From positions 16,481 to 80,480 of the forward strand of contig NZ_JMPL01000010.1 in NCBI RefSeq assembly GCF_000735365.1: a stretch of 64,000 nt of DNA, in the 5' to 3' direction. The stretch comes from Kluyvera ascorbata ATCC 33433 (GTDB lineage Bacteria > Pseudomonadota > Gammaproteobacteria > Enterobacterales > Enterobacteriaceae). The notes below the pieces were generated by a model. The model did not search any database. It had not been told where the DNA came from and saw only the letters and a list, made by a program, of their open reading frames with translations. Each line of letters opens with the position of its first letter. Position 1 is the first letter of the stretch. Below are positions 1 to 8,618 of this stretch, one piece after another. The translations under genes were made by a program, and so were the position numbers.

Positions 1-1329
1 TCCGCGCTGAACGGTATCGCAGGTCTGGATCACGAAAATATGGCGGAAGACATGACCCCGCTGTATCAGACCATCGTTGATCGTGTACCGGCTCCAGACG
101 TAGACCTGGATGGCCCGCTGCAGATGCAAATCTCCCAGCTGGACTACAACAACTACGTTGGTGTTATCGGTATCGGCCGTATCAAACGCGGTAAAGTGAA
201 GCCAAACCAGCAGATCACTATCATTGATAGCGAAGGCAAAACCCGTAACGGTAAAGTCGGTAAAGTGCTGACTCACCTGGGTCTGGAGCGTATCGATAGC
301 GACCTGGCTGAAGCTGGCGACATCATCGCGATCACCGGTCTGGGCGAGCTGAACATCTCCGACACCATCTGCGACCCGCAGAATGTTGAAGCGCTGCCAG
401 CGCTGTCCGTAGATGAACCAACCGTAACCATGTTCTTTAACGTCAACACCTCTCCGTTCTGCGGTAAAGAAGGTAAATACGTTACTTCTCGTCAGATCCT
501 GGATCGCCTGAAGAAAGAGCTGGTTCACAACGTTGCGCTGCGCGTTGAAGAAACTCCGGATGCAGACGCATTCCGCGTTTCTGGCCGTGGTGAGCTGCAC
601 CTGTCCGTTCTGATTGAAAACATGCGTCGTGAAGGTTTCGAAATGGCGGTTTCCCGTCCGAAAGTAATCTTCCGCGAAATCGATGGCCGTAAACAAGAGC
701 CATTCGAAAACGTAACGCTGGACGTCGAAGAGCAGCACCAGGGTTCTGTCATGCAGGCACTGGGTGAGCGTAAAGGCGACCTGAAAAACATGAATCCAGA
801 CGGAAAAGGCCGCGTACGTCTCGACTACGTGATCCCAAGCCGAGGGCTTATCGGTTTCCGTTCAGAATTCATGACCATGACCTCCGGTACCGGTCTGCTG
901 TACTCCACCTTCAGCCACTACGACGACGTTCGTCCGGGTGAAGTTGGCCAGCGTCAGAACGGCGTACTGATCTCCAACGGTCAGGGTAAAGCGGTTGCGT
1001 TCGCACTGTTCAGCCTGCAGGACCGCGGTAAGCTGTTCCTGGGCCACGGCGCAGAAGTTTACGAAGGCCAGATCATCGGTATTCACAGCCGTTCTAACGA
1101 CCTGACTGTAAACTGCCTGACCGGTAAGAAACTGACCAACATGCGTGCTTCCGGTACTGATGAAGCTACGACTCTGGTCCCAGCTCAGAAAATGACTCTG
1201 GAACAAGCTCTGGAATTCATCGATGACGACGAACTGGTAGAAGTTACCCCAACTTCTATCCGTATCCGTAAACGTCACCTGACTGAAAACGACCGTAAAC
1301 GCGCTATGCGTGGTCCGAAAGAAGATTAA
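1..1329 (+). CDS. typA: Ribosome-associated GTPase TypA/BipA, C-terminal part (5' truncated by window)
   Basis: The frame is open from base 1 and encodes the last 442 residues of a protein that is about 607 aa in E. coli. The N-terminal GTPase domain, with its G motifs, therefore lies outside the window. What remains covers domain II (the region with [18 protein letters not shown]), the EF-G-like domains III and V ([25 protein letters not shown]) and the BipA-specific C-terminal domain ending in [11 protein letters not shown]. TypA is a translational GTPase that binds the ribosome near the A site and supports 50S assembly and growth at low temperature. A rho-independent terminator follows 24 bp after the stop, so it ends its transcription unit. 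Identity is certain; only the truncation limits the entry. Confidence 0.97.
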   Translation, partial: SALNGIAGLDHENMAEDMTPLYQTIVDRVPAPDVDLDGPLQMQISQLDYNNYVGVIGIGRIKRGKVKPNQQITIIDSEGKTRNGKVGKVLTHLGLERIDSDLAEAGDIIAITGLGELNISDTICDPQNVEALPALSVDEPTVTMFFNVNTSPFCGKEGKYVTSRQILDRLKKELVHNVALRVEETPDADAFRVSGRGELHLSVLIENMRREGFEMAVSRPKVIFREIDGRKQEPFENVTLDVEEQHQGSVMQALGERKGDLKNMNPDGKGRVRLDYVIPSRGLIGFRSEFMTMTSGTGLLYSTFSHYDDVRPGEVGQRQNGVLISNGQGKAVAFALFSLQDRGKLFLGHGAEVYEGQIIGIHSRSNDLTVNCLTGKKLTNMRASGTDEATTLVPAQKMTLEQALEFIDDDELVEVTPTSIRIRKRHLTENDRKRAMRGPKED

Positions 1330-1352
1330 TTTCTCTCTTTTGTCGTGACCTG

Positions 1353-1380
1353 AAACCCCGCCTATATGGCGGGGTTTTTC
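1353..1380 (+). terminator. Rho-independent terminator of typA
   Basis: A GC-rich perfect stem (AAACCCCGCC / GGCGGGGTTT) with loop TATAT is followed by a T run, directly downstream of the typA stop. Confidence 0.9.
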
Positions 1381-1465
1381 TTTTTGAAATAGAGAGCGTT
1401 TGTTCATGGTCAAAGTTCGCCTTTCCCGCTAGAGTGAAATTTCCACGGCGTGAACGGAGGCAAAA

Positions 1466-2065
1466 ATGCTCTATATCTTTGATTTAGGTAATGTGATTGT
1501 CGACATTGATTTCAACCGTGTTCTGGGAACGTGGAGCGATCTCGCCCGCGTGCCGCTGGCCAGGCTAAAGCAAAGTTTCACCATGGGAGAGGTATTTCAT
1601 CAGCACGAACGCGGTGAAATATCGGATGAAGAGTTTGCGAAAGCCATGTGCCATGACATGGAGCTACCGCTCAGCTACGAGCAGTTTGCCCACGGCTGGC
1701 AGGCGGTTTTTGTGGCCCTTCGCCCCGAAGTCATCGACATCATGAAAACGCTGCGCGAGCAGGGGCATCGTGTGGTGGTGCTGTCTAATACTAACGCGCT
1801 TCACACCACTTTCTGGCCGGGCGAATACCCGGAAATCTATGCCGCCGCCGACCACGTTTATCTTTCCCAGGAGATGGGGATGCGTAAACCGGAGGCGCGG
1901 ATTTACCAGCGCGTACTGGAATCTGAAGGTTTTTCTGCCGCCGATGCGGTCTTTTTTGACGATAACGCCGATAATATAGATGGCGCTAACCAGTTGGGGA
2001 TCACCAGCGTACTGGTGACCGGGAGAGAAACCCTACCCGACTACTTTATGAAGTCGTTATGTTAA
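1466..2065 (+). CDS. yihX: Alpha-D-glucose-1-phosphate phosphatase YihX (HAD family)
   Basis: This 199-aa HAD-superfamily hydrolase matches E. coli YihX over its full length. Motif I is FDLGNV (nucleophile Asp6), motif II is VVLSNTN (~residues 104-110), the conserved Lys is in [10 protein letters not shown], and motif III is FFDDNADNI near the C-terminus. YihX is a cytosolic phosphatase that dephosphorylates alpha-glucose-1-phosphate and related sugar phosphates. The start has a strong GGAGG ribosome-binding site 6 bp upstream. The 3' end overlaps the yihY start by 7 bp, so yihX-yihY-dtd-fabY form an overlapping operon. Confidence 0.95.
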   Translation: MLYIFDLGNVIVDIDFNRVLGTWSDLARVPLARLKQSFTMGEVFHQHERGEISDEEFAKAMCHDMELPLSYEQFAHGWQAVFVALRPEVIDIMKTLREQGHRVVVLSNTNALHTTFWPGEYPEIYAAADHVYLSQEMGMRKPEARIYQRVLESEGFSAADAVFFDDNADNIDGANQLGITSVLVTGRETLPDYFMKSLC

Positions 2066-2925
2066 AAACCGTTCATCAAAAAGTGATTCATCATACCCGG
2101 CCGCTGGTGGTGTGGAGCAAATTCCTCTGGCGGCGCATTGAAGAAGACAACATGACGACACTGGCGGGTAACCTGGCCTACGTGTCGTTGCTTTCCCTTG
2201 TGCCGCTGGTGGCAGTGATTTTTGCCCTGTTCGCGGCATTTCCCATGTTTTCGGAAGTCAGCCTGCAGATTCGCCATTTTGTGTTCGCTAACTTCCTGCC
2301 CGCAACCGGCGATATTATTCAGCGCTATATCGAGCAGTTTGTTGCCAACTCCAACAGGATGACCGCCTTTGGCGCCTGTGGCCTGATTATTACCGCGCTG
2401 CTGCTGATGTACTCTATCGACAGCGCCTTGAATACCATCTGGCGGAGTAAACGTGTACGCCCAAAGGTGTACTCGTTTGCCGTCTACTGGATGATCCTGA
2501 CTCTGGGGCCGCTGTTAGCCGGTGTTAGCCTCGCAATCAGCTCCTATTTACTTTCATTGCGCTGGGCCAGCGAGCTGCACGGCGTGATTGATAACGTGCT
2601 GCGCGTCTTCCCGCTGCTGCTTTCGTGGCTGTCGTTCTGGCTGCTCTACAGCATTGTGCCCACGACTCAGGTACCGAACCGTGATGCGGTGATTGGCGCG
2701 CTGGTTGCTGCGCTGCTGCATGAATTGGGTAAGAAAGCGTTCTCCCTCTACATCACTGCATTCCCGTCCTATCAGTTGATTTACGGCGTACTGGCGGTGA
2801 TCCCCATTTTGTTTGTCTGGGTCTACTGGACCTGGTGTATCGTCTTGCTAGGTGCTGAAATAACTGTCACTCTCGGTGAATACCGAAAATTGAAAACAGA
2901 ACAACAAGAAGCCGAAGAATCATGA
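2059..2925 (+). CDS. yihY: YihY/BrkB-family inner membrane protein
   Basis: The 288-aa protein has about six hydrophobic segments, including [20 protein letters not shown] (~41-60), [11 protein letters not shown] (~112), an apolar stretch at ~145-165 and a C-terminal pair at ~240-270. It is the YihY (UPF0761) family, once named Rbn because it was mistaken for RNase BN. Its function is unknown, and the BrkB-type annotation is by family only. It overlaps yihX (7 bp) and dtd (4 bp, ATGA), so all three should be co-translated. Residues 33-60 carry the family's conserved [18 protein letters not shown] start of the membrane domain. Confidence 0.93.
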   Translation: MLKTVHQKVIHHTRPLVVWSKFLWRRIEEDNMTTLAGNLAYVSLLSLVPLVAVIFALFAAFPMFSEVSLQIRHFVFANFLPATGDIIQRYIEQFVANSNRMTAFGACGLIITALLLMYSIDSALNTIWRSKRVRPKVYSFAVYWMILTLGPLLAGVSLAISSYLLSLRWASELHGVIDNVLRVFPLLLSWLSFWLLYSIVPTTQVPNRDAVIGALVAALLHELGKKAFSLYITAFPSYQLIYGVLAVIPILFVWVYWTWCIVLLGAEITVTLGEYRKLKTEQQEAEES

Positions 2926-3359
2926 TTGCATTAATTCAGCGAGTCACCCGTGCGAGCGTTAGCGTCGCGGACGAAGTGACGGGAGAAATTGGCCTGGGGC
3001 TGCTGGTGTTACTGGGCGTAGAGAAAGACGACGATGAGCAGAAGGCAAACCGTCTGTGTGAGCGCGTGCTGGGCTACCGCATCTTCAGCGATGAAGACGG
3101 TAAGATGAACCTGAACGTGCAGCAGGCTGGCGGCAGCGTGCTGGTGGTGTCGCAGTTTACGCTAGCGGCTGACACCGAACGCGGTATGCGCCCGAGCTTC
3201 TCAAAAGGTGCCGCGCCAGATCGCGCCGAAGCGCTCTATGACTATTTTGTACAACGCTGTCGCCAACAGGACATGAACACGCAAACAGGACGATTCGCAG
3301 CGGATATGCAGGTGTCGCTGGTCAATGACGGCCCCGTGACGTTCTGGTTACAAGTATGA
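2922..3359 (+). CDS. dtd: D-aminoacyl-tRNA deacylase
   Basis: The 145-aa product is the same length as E. coli Dtd and carries both family signatures: SQFTLAAD (the catalytic SQxxL region, ~77-84) and [11 protein letters not shown] at the C-terminus (the GPxT cross-subunit motif). Dtd hydrolyses D-amino acids, and glycine mischarged on tRNA-Ala, from tRNA in the cytosol as a homodimer. The gene is joined to yihY and fabY by 4-bp ATGA overlaps on each side. Confidence 0.97.
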   Translation: MIALIQRVTRASVSVADEVTGEIGLGLLVLLGVEKDDDEQKANRLCERVLGYRIFSDEDGKMNLNVQQAGGSVLVVSQFTLAADTERGMRPSFSKGAAPDRAEALYDYFVQRCRQQDMNTQTGRFAADMQVSLVNDGPVTFWLQV

Positions 3360-4345
3360 CCACGCTTCCCGTTAGGACGTGGGCGACAAAAGAGAGTGCC
3401 ATTATGTACCATCTCCGAGTACCGCAGACTGAAGAAGAGTTAGAGCAGTATTACCAGTTCCGCTGGGAAATGCTGCGTAAACCCCTGCATCAGCCAAAAG
3501 GTTCCGAGCGTGATGCCTGGGATGCCATGGCGCACCATCAGATGGTGGTTGATGAGCTGGGAAAGCTGGTCGCCGTAGGGCGGCTATACATCAACGCGGA
3601 TAATGAAGCGTCTATCCGTTTTATGGCGGTACACCCTGACTTTCAGGATAAAGGTCTGGGAACGCTTATTGCGATGACCCTGGAGTCCGTTGCGCGTCAG
3701 GAAGGGGTTAAACGCGTCACCTGTAGCGCACGTGAAGATGCCGTGCCGTTCTTTTCCAAGCTAGGATTCAAGAACGAAGGGGAGATTACTACCCCGCAGA
3801 CCACCCCCGTTCGCCATTTCCTGATGATTAAACCCGTTGCCTCGCTGGATGATATTCTGCACCGCGGTGACTGGTGTGCACAGCTACAGCAGGCCTGGTA
3901 CGATCATATTCCGCTCAGCGAGAAGATGGGCGTGCGCATCCAGCAGTACACCGGGCAGAAATTCATTACCACCATGCCAGAAACTGGCAACCAGAACCCG
4001 CACCATACGCTGTTTGCCGGCAGCCTCTTTTCGCTGGCAACGCTCACCGGCTGGGGGCTTATCTGGCTGATGCTGCGTGAGCGCCACCTGGGCGGCACCA
4101 TTATTCTGGCCGATGCCCATATCCGCTACCGAAAACCTATCGCCGGTAAACCGACCGCCATTGCAGACCTCGGCTCGCTTAGCGGCGACCTGGACCGACT
4201 GGCCCGAGGACGCAAAGCACGCGTGCAGATGCAAGTTGAGCTGTTCGGCGATGACACCCCCGGTGTGGTGTTCGAGGGGACCTATATCGTGCTGCCTGCG
4301 AAGCCATTCGGTTCGTACGAAGAGGGCGGTAACGAAGAGGAGTAG
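3356..4345 (+). CDS. fabY: FabY/YiiD: GNAT plus thioesterase-fold fatty-acid initiation protein
   Basis: The 329-aa protein has an N-terminal GNAT acetyltransferase-like domain (~15-155, with the cofactor-loop region [16 protein letters not shown]) and a C-terminal hotdog thioesterase-like domain (~180-320; [16 protein letters not shown]). It matches E. coli YiiD in length and sequence. YiiD has been described as a malonyl-ACP decarboxylase that can prime fatty acid synthesis, and annotation systems name it FabY. The start overlaps the dtd stop by 4 bp. A second Met at residue 17 is possible, but E. coli YiiD has the same extension. No clear hairpin terminator is seen before the convergent esterase gene. 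Confidence 0.92.
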   Translation: MTTLPVRTWATKESAIMYHLRVPQTEEELEQYYQFRWEMLRKPLHQPKGSERDAWDAMAHHQMVVDELGKLVAVGRLYINADNEASIRFMAVHPDFQDKGLGTLIAMTLESVARQEGVKRVTCSAREDAVPFFSKLGFKNEGEITTPQTTPVRHFLMIKPVASLDDILHRGDWCAQLQQAWYDHIPLSEKMGVRIQQYTGQKFITTMPETGNQNPHHTLFAGSLFSLATLTGWGLIWLMLRERHLGGTIILADAHIRYRKPIAGKPTAIADLGSLSGDLDRLARGRKARVQMQVELFGDDTPGVVFEGTYIVLPAKPFGSYEEGGNEEE

Positions 4346-4368
4346 GGTATCTCCCAGCCTCGCTATCT

Positions 4369-5280
4369 TCAGTGGCCTGCCATCCTGCGGGCCACATCCT
4401 CCATTGCATCCCGCGCCGCCTGGCTCACGCCGCCAAGCTGGAAAAATCCGTGAATAACGCCATGATAGCGCTGGCAGGTGCAGGTTACGCCCTGTCGGGT
4501 TAGCCGTTCATAGAGCGCCTCACCTTCATCGCGGAGCGGATCGTATTCGGCGGTAATGATATGCACCGGCGGAAGGCCGTTAAAATCGTCGCGCCAGAGT
4601 GGGCTAGCTTCCTGGTGCAGTGGATCGTTTCCCTGCAGATACATCTCAAAACCTGAAAGTAGCGTATCGCGAGTAATAATGTAGTCCTGCCCATTGCTGA
4701 TGTAGCTGGCAAAGCTGGCGGTAGCGTCGAGCATCGGGTAAATCAGCATAAGTTTTGACGGTGTCCATGCCGCGTTGGCTTTTAGGCGTAGCGCGGTGAC
4801 CAGTGCCAGATGGCCGCCAGCGCTATCGCCAGCGAGCGTGATATGCTTGCGGTCGATACCAAGCTGCTGAGCATATTTATAAACCAGGTTCGCGCCACGC
4901 TCGGCGTCATCGTGAGCGGCGGGGAAAGTGTGTTCTGGTGCCAGACGATACTGCACCGCAATCACCCGGCATCCACTGTGCCAGGCTAGCTGCCGTAGCT
5001 GGTTGTCGTGCGTGATAAACCCACCGCTGACAAAACAGCCGCCATGAAAGTAGAGAATGCAGGGGAGTGATGATGCTGAATTTAGCGGCGAAATGACGCG
5101 AAATGTCATCCCTTCCAGCACGATATCTTCTGATTTGACGCGAATCTCTTTCTCGCCTGCCAGCGCCGTGCTGGCAATATACCCCTTTCTCCGGTCATCA
5201 ATATTCTGCTCACGTGAAGAAGGGCGACCGGCCGCAATAAACTCAGCAACTAGCTGCGCAATACCGTTTTCCAATGCCAT
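4369..5280 (-). CDS. Alpha/beta hydrolase (HSL/Aes-type esterase)
   Basis: The 303-aa cytosolic hydrolase belongs to the hormone-sensitive-lipase family. It has the oxyanion-hole motif FHGGCF (~78-83), the nucleophile elbow GDSAGG (Ser ~153), the acid in YDPLRDEG (Asp ~247) and the catalytic His in VIHGFF (~277). A frame extension to 5385 exists, but the start at 5280 has an AAGGAC ribosome-binding site and begins where family members begin. It sits between fabY and the HigBA pair, where E. coli K-12 has yiiE/yiiF, so it is a lineage-specific gene. The substrate is unknown; short-chain acyl esters are likely from the family. Confidence 0.85.
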   Translation of the reverse strand: MALENGIAQLVAEFIAAGRPSSREQNIDDRRKGYIASTALAGEKEIRVKSEDIVLEGMTFRVISPLNSASSLPCILYFHGGCFVSGGFITHDNQLRQLAWHSGCRVIAVQYRLAPEHTFPAAHDDAERGANLVYKYAQQLGIDRKHITLAGDSAGGHLALVTALRLKANAAWTPSKLMLIYPMLDATASFASYISNGQDYIITRDTLLSGFEMYLQGNDPLHQEASPLWRDDFNGLPPVHIITAEYDPLRDEGEALYERLTRQGVTCTCQRYHGVIHGFFQLGGVSQAARDAMEDVARRMAGH

Positions 5281-5443
5281 GATAATGTCCTTTTCGCTGT
5301 ATAAACATACAGCTTTATAGCCTGGTTTATCGCGAATGGAAACGGGAAATTGGGTGGGATAGTGATTGTGGATAGCGGCTCGCAAAAACCAAAGCCCGGT
5401 TGGTATCTTCGGTTTAATTTCAGTACGGTGAGTGAAACCGACT

Positions 5444-5494
5444 GTACGCCATTGACGTATTGTCTGATTGGACTAATATAAGCCAATGGCGTAC
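5444..5494 (+). promoter_or_regulatory. higBA promoter enclosed by an 11-bp inverted repeat (probable antitoxin operator)
   Basis: A perfect inverted repeat, GTACGCCATTG (5444-5454) and CAATGGCGTAC (5484-5494), brackets a good sigma-70 promoter: TTGACG at 5452-5457 and TAATAT at 5474-5479, spaced 16 bp. The toxin ATG begins at 5500, so any transcript has almost no leader. Operators of this kind are bound by HigA-type antitoxins to repress their own operon. The assignment is inference from position and symmetry. Confidence 0.75.
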
Positions 5495-5499
5495 TGAAT

Positions 5500-5811
5500 A
5501 TGCTATTTATAGAAACGGAATTCTTCACTGAAGATGTCAGGAAGTTGTTGGACGACGATGAGTATCACCGGTTGCAGCTATTCATGGCGCAGCATCCTGA
5601 TTGCGGCGTTCTGATTCAGGATACGGGTGGTCTGCGAAAAATCCGCTGGCGGTCACGAGGCAAGGGAAAACGTAGTGGAGTACGTATTATCTATTTTTAT
5701 CAGAGCCATAAGTTTGAGATTCGCTTATTGCTGATTTATCAAAAGGGCATTAAGGACGATATCACGCCACAGGAAAAAGCGATTCTGCGTATGTTGAATG
5801 AGAGGTGGTAG
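5500..5811 (+). CDS. HigB/RelE-type toxin
   Basis: The 103-aa basic protein belongs to the RelE/HigB2 family. It contains the family core LIQDTGGLRKIRWRSRGKGKRSGVRIIYF (residues ~40-70) and a terminal strand RLLLIYQKGIKDDITPQEK. Members are mRNA interferases acting on ribosome-bound mRNA. The toxin gene precedes the antitoxin gene and its stop abuts the antitoxin ATG, the order typical of higBA. The closest relatives I recognise are HigB-2-like proteins encoded next to NadS/HigA-2 partners. Activity is not shown by the sequence itself. Confidence 0.88.
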   Translation: MLFIETEFFTEDVRKLLDDDEYHRLQLFMAQHPDCGVLIQDTGGLRKIRWRSRGKGKRSGVRIIYFYQSHKFEIRLLLIYQKGIKDDITPQEKAILRMLNERW

Positions 5812-6102
5812 ATGGATAAGGCACTCTTTGAGCGGCTCACCAAAAGCATGGCTCAAATGAATGAGATCATCGAAGGAAATCGGGAGCCTTCGCGGACCTT
5901 TCACATCGATGCTATGAAGATTAAAGCCATCCGACAGGCATCGGGATTATCCCAGCCCCGCTTTGCCGAACTTATCTCCGTTAGCGTGGATACGCTGCGA
6001 AATTGGGAGCAGGGCAGGCGCTCGCCAACAGGGCCTGCAAAAGCGCTGTTACGTGCCATTGCTAACGATCCCCGAAATGTTTTACAAGCATTGAGTGACT
6101 GA
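5812..6102 (+). CDS. HigA/NadS-family antitoxin (XRE helix-turn-helix)
   Basis: The 96-aa protein carries an XRE-type helix-turn-helix at ~36-90 (IRQASGLSQPRFAELISVSVDTLRNWEQGRRSPTGPA). The N-terminal ~35 residues are the probable toxin-binding arm. It starts one base after the HigB stop and the pair is translationally coupled. It should neutralise the toxin and bind the inverted repeat upstream of the operon. Confidence 0.9.
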   Translation: MDKALFERLTKSMAQMNEIIEGNREPSRTFHIDAMKIKAIRQASGLSQPRFAELISVSVDTLRNWEQGRRSPTGPAKALLRAIANDPRNVLQALSD

Positions 6103-6108
6103 AGAAGC

Positions 6109-6135
6109 GCCCGGAAGCATATCTGCTTACCGGGC
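6109..6135. terminator. Imperfect hairpin between convergent higA and fdhE
   Basis: GCCCGG-AAGCA and TGCTT-A-CCGGGC pair with a short loop between two converging genes. There is only a weak T tract, so it could be a REP-like palindrome as much as a bidirectional terminator. Confidence 0.5.
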
Positions 6136-6145
6136 TTATGGGAAA

Positions 6146-7075
6146 TTACTCCCCTTCCCCCGGGAACAGGAACGGATTAATCGAGCTGCGGGCGAACCCT
6201 TCTTGCTCCATTCGCGCGTCCAGTACCAGTGAGGCCAGGTCGTCGGCAACCGCTTCGACTTTTGGGTCTTTTTCCTGATACAGAATCTTCAGGTAAGTGC
6301 CGCAGTCGCCGCAGCTTTCGGCTTTGATGGCTGCCTGCTCGTTATCCAGTGACCAGTAGTGCAGGTCGCGGCTTTGCTCGCAGTTGCTGCATTTCACGCG
6401 CACTACGTGCCATTCGGTTTCACACAGGTTGCAGTGCAGGTAACGCAGACCCTGAGTGGTGCCGATTTGCACCATGCTTGAAACTGGCATTGAGCCGCAT
6501 ACCGGGCAGAACTGGCGTTGCTCGCCGTATTCTGCACGGGCCTTGCCCGGAATCAGACTGGCCATTTGCGCCCAGTAGAGCGACAGTGCAGCCCAGATAA
6601 ACGGCGCTTTATCACTGCTCACGGAAGCAAAGTCAGAGGCAAACAGCGCGCTCGCCATCAGCTCCAGCTCTTGCTCGGAGGCTTTCTCCAGGTTCTCGAT
6701 AACCGCCAGCGCCGGGCCGCTCATCTCTGGCTTCAGCTCGGCAATCATCGAATGCAGCAGCGTGTGCCAGTGCTTGTCGCGCGGCAAAACGTGAATATCC
6801 AGCGGCGGTTTGCCCTGGTCATTCGCTTCTTTGATGCGTGCGGTAAGATCCATTTTCAGCGGGTGGTCGTAGAGCACCACTTCCTGAGCATGGGCAATCA
6901 GCGCAGCAAAGCGCAGGTAATCGCCCAGCGGATTATTCTCTGCCAGCTCGCGCAGACGTTCGGCGCGGCGGTTATAGAGGTTCTTGAGTCTGGGGAACAA
7001 CAACGGCGGAATGACTTCCGCCGTACGTTTCTCGCTCGAACCCAGCTCATCTTGCGGGATTATGCGAATACTCAT
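6146..7075 (-). CDS. fdhE: Formate dehydrogenase accessory protein FdhE
   Basis: The 309-aa cytosolic protein is the same length as E. coli FdhE. Its C-terminal half has the rubredoxin-like cysteine pairs CPVCGS, CNLCE, CSNCE and CGDCG, which bind iron. FdhE is needed for maturation of the respiratory formate dehydrogenases and interacts with the FdnG/FdoG catalytic subunits. The start overlaps the fdoI stop by 4 bp, so it is the last gene of the fdoGHI-fdhE operon. Confidence 0.96.
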   Translation of the reverse strand: MSIRIIPQDELGSSEKRTAEVIPPLLFPRLKNLYNRRAERLRELAENNPLGDYLRFAALIAHAQEVVLYDHPLKMDLTARIKEANDQGKPPLDIHVLPRDKHWHTLLHSMIAELKPEMSGPALAVIENLEKASEQELELMASALFASDFASVSSDKAPFIWAALSLYWAQMASLIPGKARAEYGEQRQFCPVCGSMPVSSMVQIGTTQGLRYLHCNLCETEWHVVRVKCSNCEQSRDLHYWSLDNEQAAIKAESCGDCGTYLKILYQEKDPKVEAVADDLASLVLDARMEQEGFARSSINPFLFPGEGE

Positions 7076-7707
7076 TCAGATGACTTTTCCTGTTTCTGGC
7101 GGACTTCACGGTACCAGCGCGGGTGATGTTTCTTCGCCCACGTTTTGGTAACCCATCCCTCCACCATCGCGGTAATGGTGCCTTTCACCCAAAGGGCGGC
7201 GTAGATATGCACCATGATAACCACAATTAACGCTACTGCGGCAAATGAATGCAGCATTAGCGCAAATCGGATCACCGGGATTGAGAAAGCAGGCGCAAAG
7301 TACGGACGCCAGATAACCACACCGCTCACCAGCAGCAGCACCAGGAAGATAATCGCCGCCCAGAATACGCATTTCTGGCCGAAGTTATAACGCCCGGTGT
7401 CACCTACTTCCTCGTTGACGACGATCTTACGAATATTCTTCGCCCAAAAGATATCATCCCGATTGATTAGATTGTGGTGCCAGTAGCGGAAAAACATGAT
7501 GATAAACGAGGCAAACATGATGACGCCGACAAACGGGTGCAGAATACGCGCCAGCTGCGGAGTCCCCATGATTTGCATCAGCCAGTTGAAGGATGGGAAG
7601 AAAAATCCCAGCCCGCTTATCGCCGCCAGCATGAAGCAGAAGGCGGTGACCCAGTGGTTGATGCGTTCCGGCGCCGTGTAGCGCACGATGGTGTCACGTT
7701 TTTTCAT
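7072..7707 (-). CDS. fdoI: Formate dehydrogenase O, cytochrome b556 subunit
   Basis: The 211-aa inner-membrane protein has four transmembrane segments (~17-37, ~53-73, ~115-135, ~150-172). Histidines sit at the start (RINHWVTAF), before the second helix and in helix 4 ([23 protein letters not shown]), and these ligate the two haem b groups in the family. It takes electrons from FdoH and reduces quinone. It overlaps fdoH and fdhE by 4 bp each. Confidence 0.96.
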   Translation of the reverse strand: MKKRDTIVRYTAPERINHWVTAFCFMLAAISGLGFFFPSFNWLMQIMGTPQLARILHPFVGVIMFASFIIMFFRYWHHNLINRDDIFWAKNIRKIVVNEEVGDTGRYNFGQKCVFWAAIIFLVLLLVSGVVIWRPYFAPAFSIPVIRFALMLHSFAAVALIVVIMVHIYAALWVKGTITAMVEGWVTKTWAKKHHPRWYREVRQKQEKSSE

Positions 7708-8606
7708 TTGCGCACCTCATCGTCTTTCTCATCCAGATTGTCTTCTTCCTCTTCCGCACGGTTCGGACCGACCCCGACGTAGTGGAAGATGCTCGCGGCG
7801 AACGTAGCAGCAAAGCCGATAGCGGCCAGCGGTTTCCAGACGCCTTTCCAGAACTTCACGGTAGCGCTGATTTCCGGGTTCTCCGGCAGACCGTGGTACA
7901 GATTCGGTTTGTCGGCATGGTGCAGCACGTACATCACGTGCGTACCGCCAACGCCTGCCGGATCGTACAGGCCCGCATTGTCGTAACCACGGGTTTTCAG
8001 TTCGGCCACGCGCTCGCCCGCCAGCACTTTCATATCCTCTTTGGAACCAAAGTGGATAGCGCCGGTTGGGCACGTTTTCACGCATGCCGGTTCTTGCCCA
8101 ACGTTCACGCGGTCAACGCACAGCGTACATTTGTACACGCGGTTGTCTTCCGGGTTAAGTCGCGGCACGTTGAACGGGCAGCCAGCGATACAGTAGCCAC
8201 AGCCAATACACTGCTCGGACTGGAAGTCGACGATGCCGTTGGCATACTGAATGATAGCCCCTTCTGACGGGCATGCTTTCAGGCAGCCCGGGTCGGCGCA
8301 GTGCATACAGCCATCCTTACGGATGAGCCACTCCAGTTTGTCGTTCTGTTCCACTTCCGAGAAACGCATCACCGTCCAGGATTTGGCGGTCAAATCTGCC
8401 GGGTTGTCATACACCCCGACGTTGCTGCCAATCTCGTCACGGATATCGTTCCACTCTGAACAGGCCACCTGACAGGCTTTACAGCCGATACAGGTGGTCA
8501 CGTCGATAAGCTTCGCCACCTCTTCCTGGTGATCCCGCGCGCGAGGCGCGGGAGTAAAACCGTTAGTGGCGGAACGACGGATAATGTCCTGCGATTGATA
8601 AGCCAT
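7704..8606 (-). CDS. fdoH: Formate dehydrogenase O, iron-sulfur subunit
   Basis: The 300-aa protein has four ferredoxin-type cysteine clusters ([41 protein letters not shown]…CVKTCP) for four [4Fe-4S] centres. A single C-terminal transmembrane helix (~258-278) anchors it on the periplasmic side. It relays electrons from the selenomolybdenum subunit to the cytochrome. It begins 12 bp after the fdoG stop and overlaps fdoI. Confidence 0.97.
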   Translation of the reverse strand: MAYQSQDIIRRSATNGFTPAPRARDHQEEVAKLIDVTTCIGCKACQVACSEWNDIRDEIGSNVGVYDNPADLTAKSWTVMRFSEVEQNDKLEWLIRKDGCMHCADPGCLKACPSEGAIIQYANGIVDFQSEQCIGCGYCIAGCPFNVPRLNPEDNRVYKCTLCVDRVNVGQEPACVKTCPTGAIHFGSKEDMKVLAGERVAELKTRGYDNAGLYDPAGVGGTHVMYVLHHADKPNLYHGLPENPEISATVKFWKGVWKPLAAIGFAATFAASIFHYVGVGPNRAEEEEDNLDEKDDEVRK

Positions 8607-8618
8607 AGGTCGTCTCCG

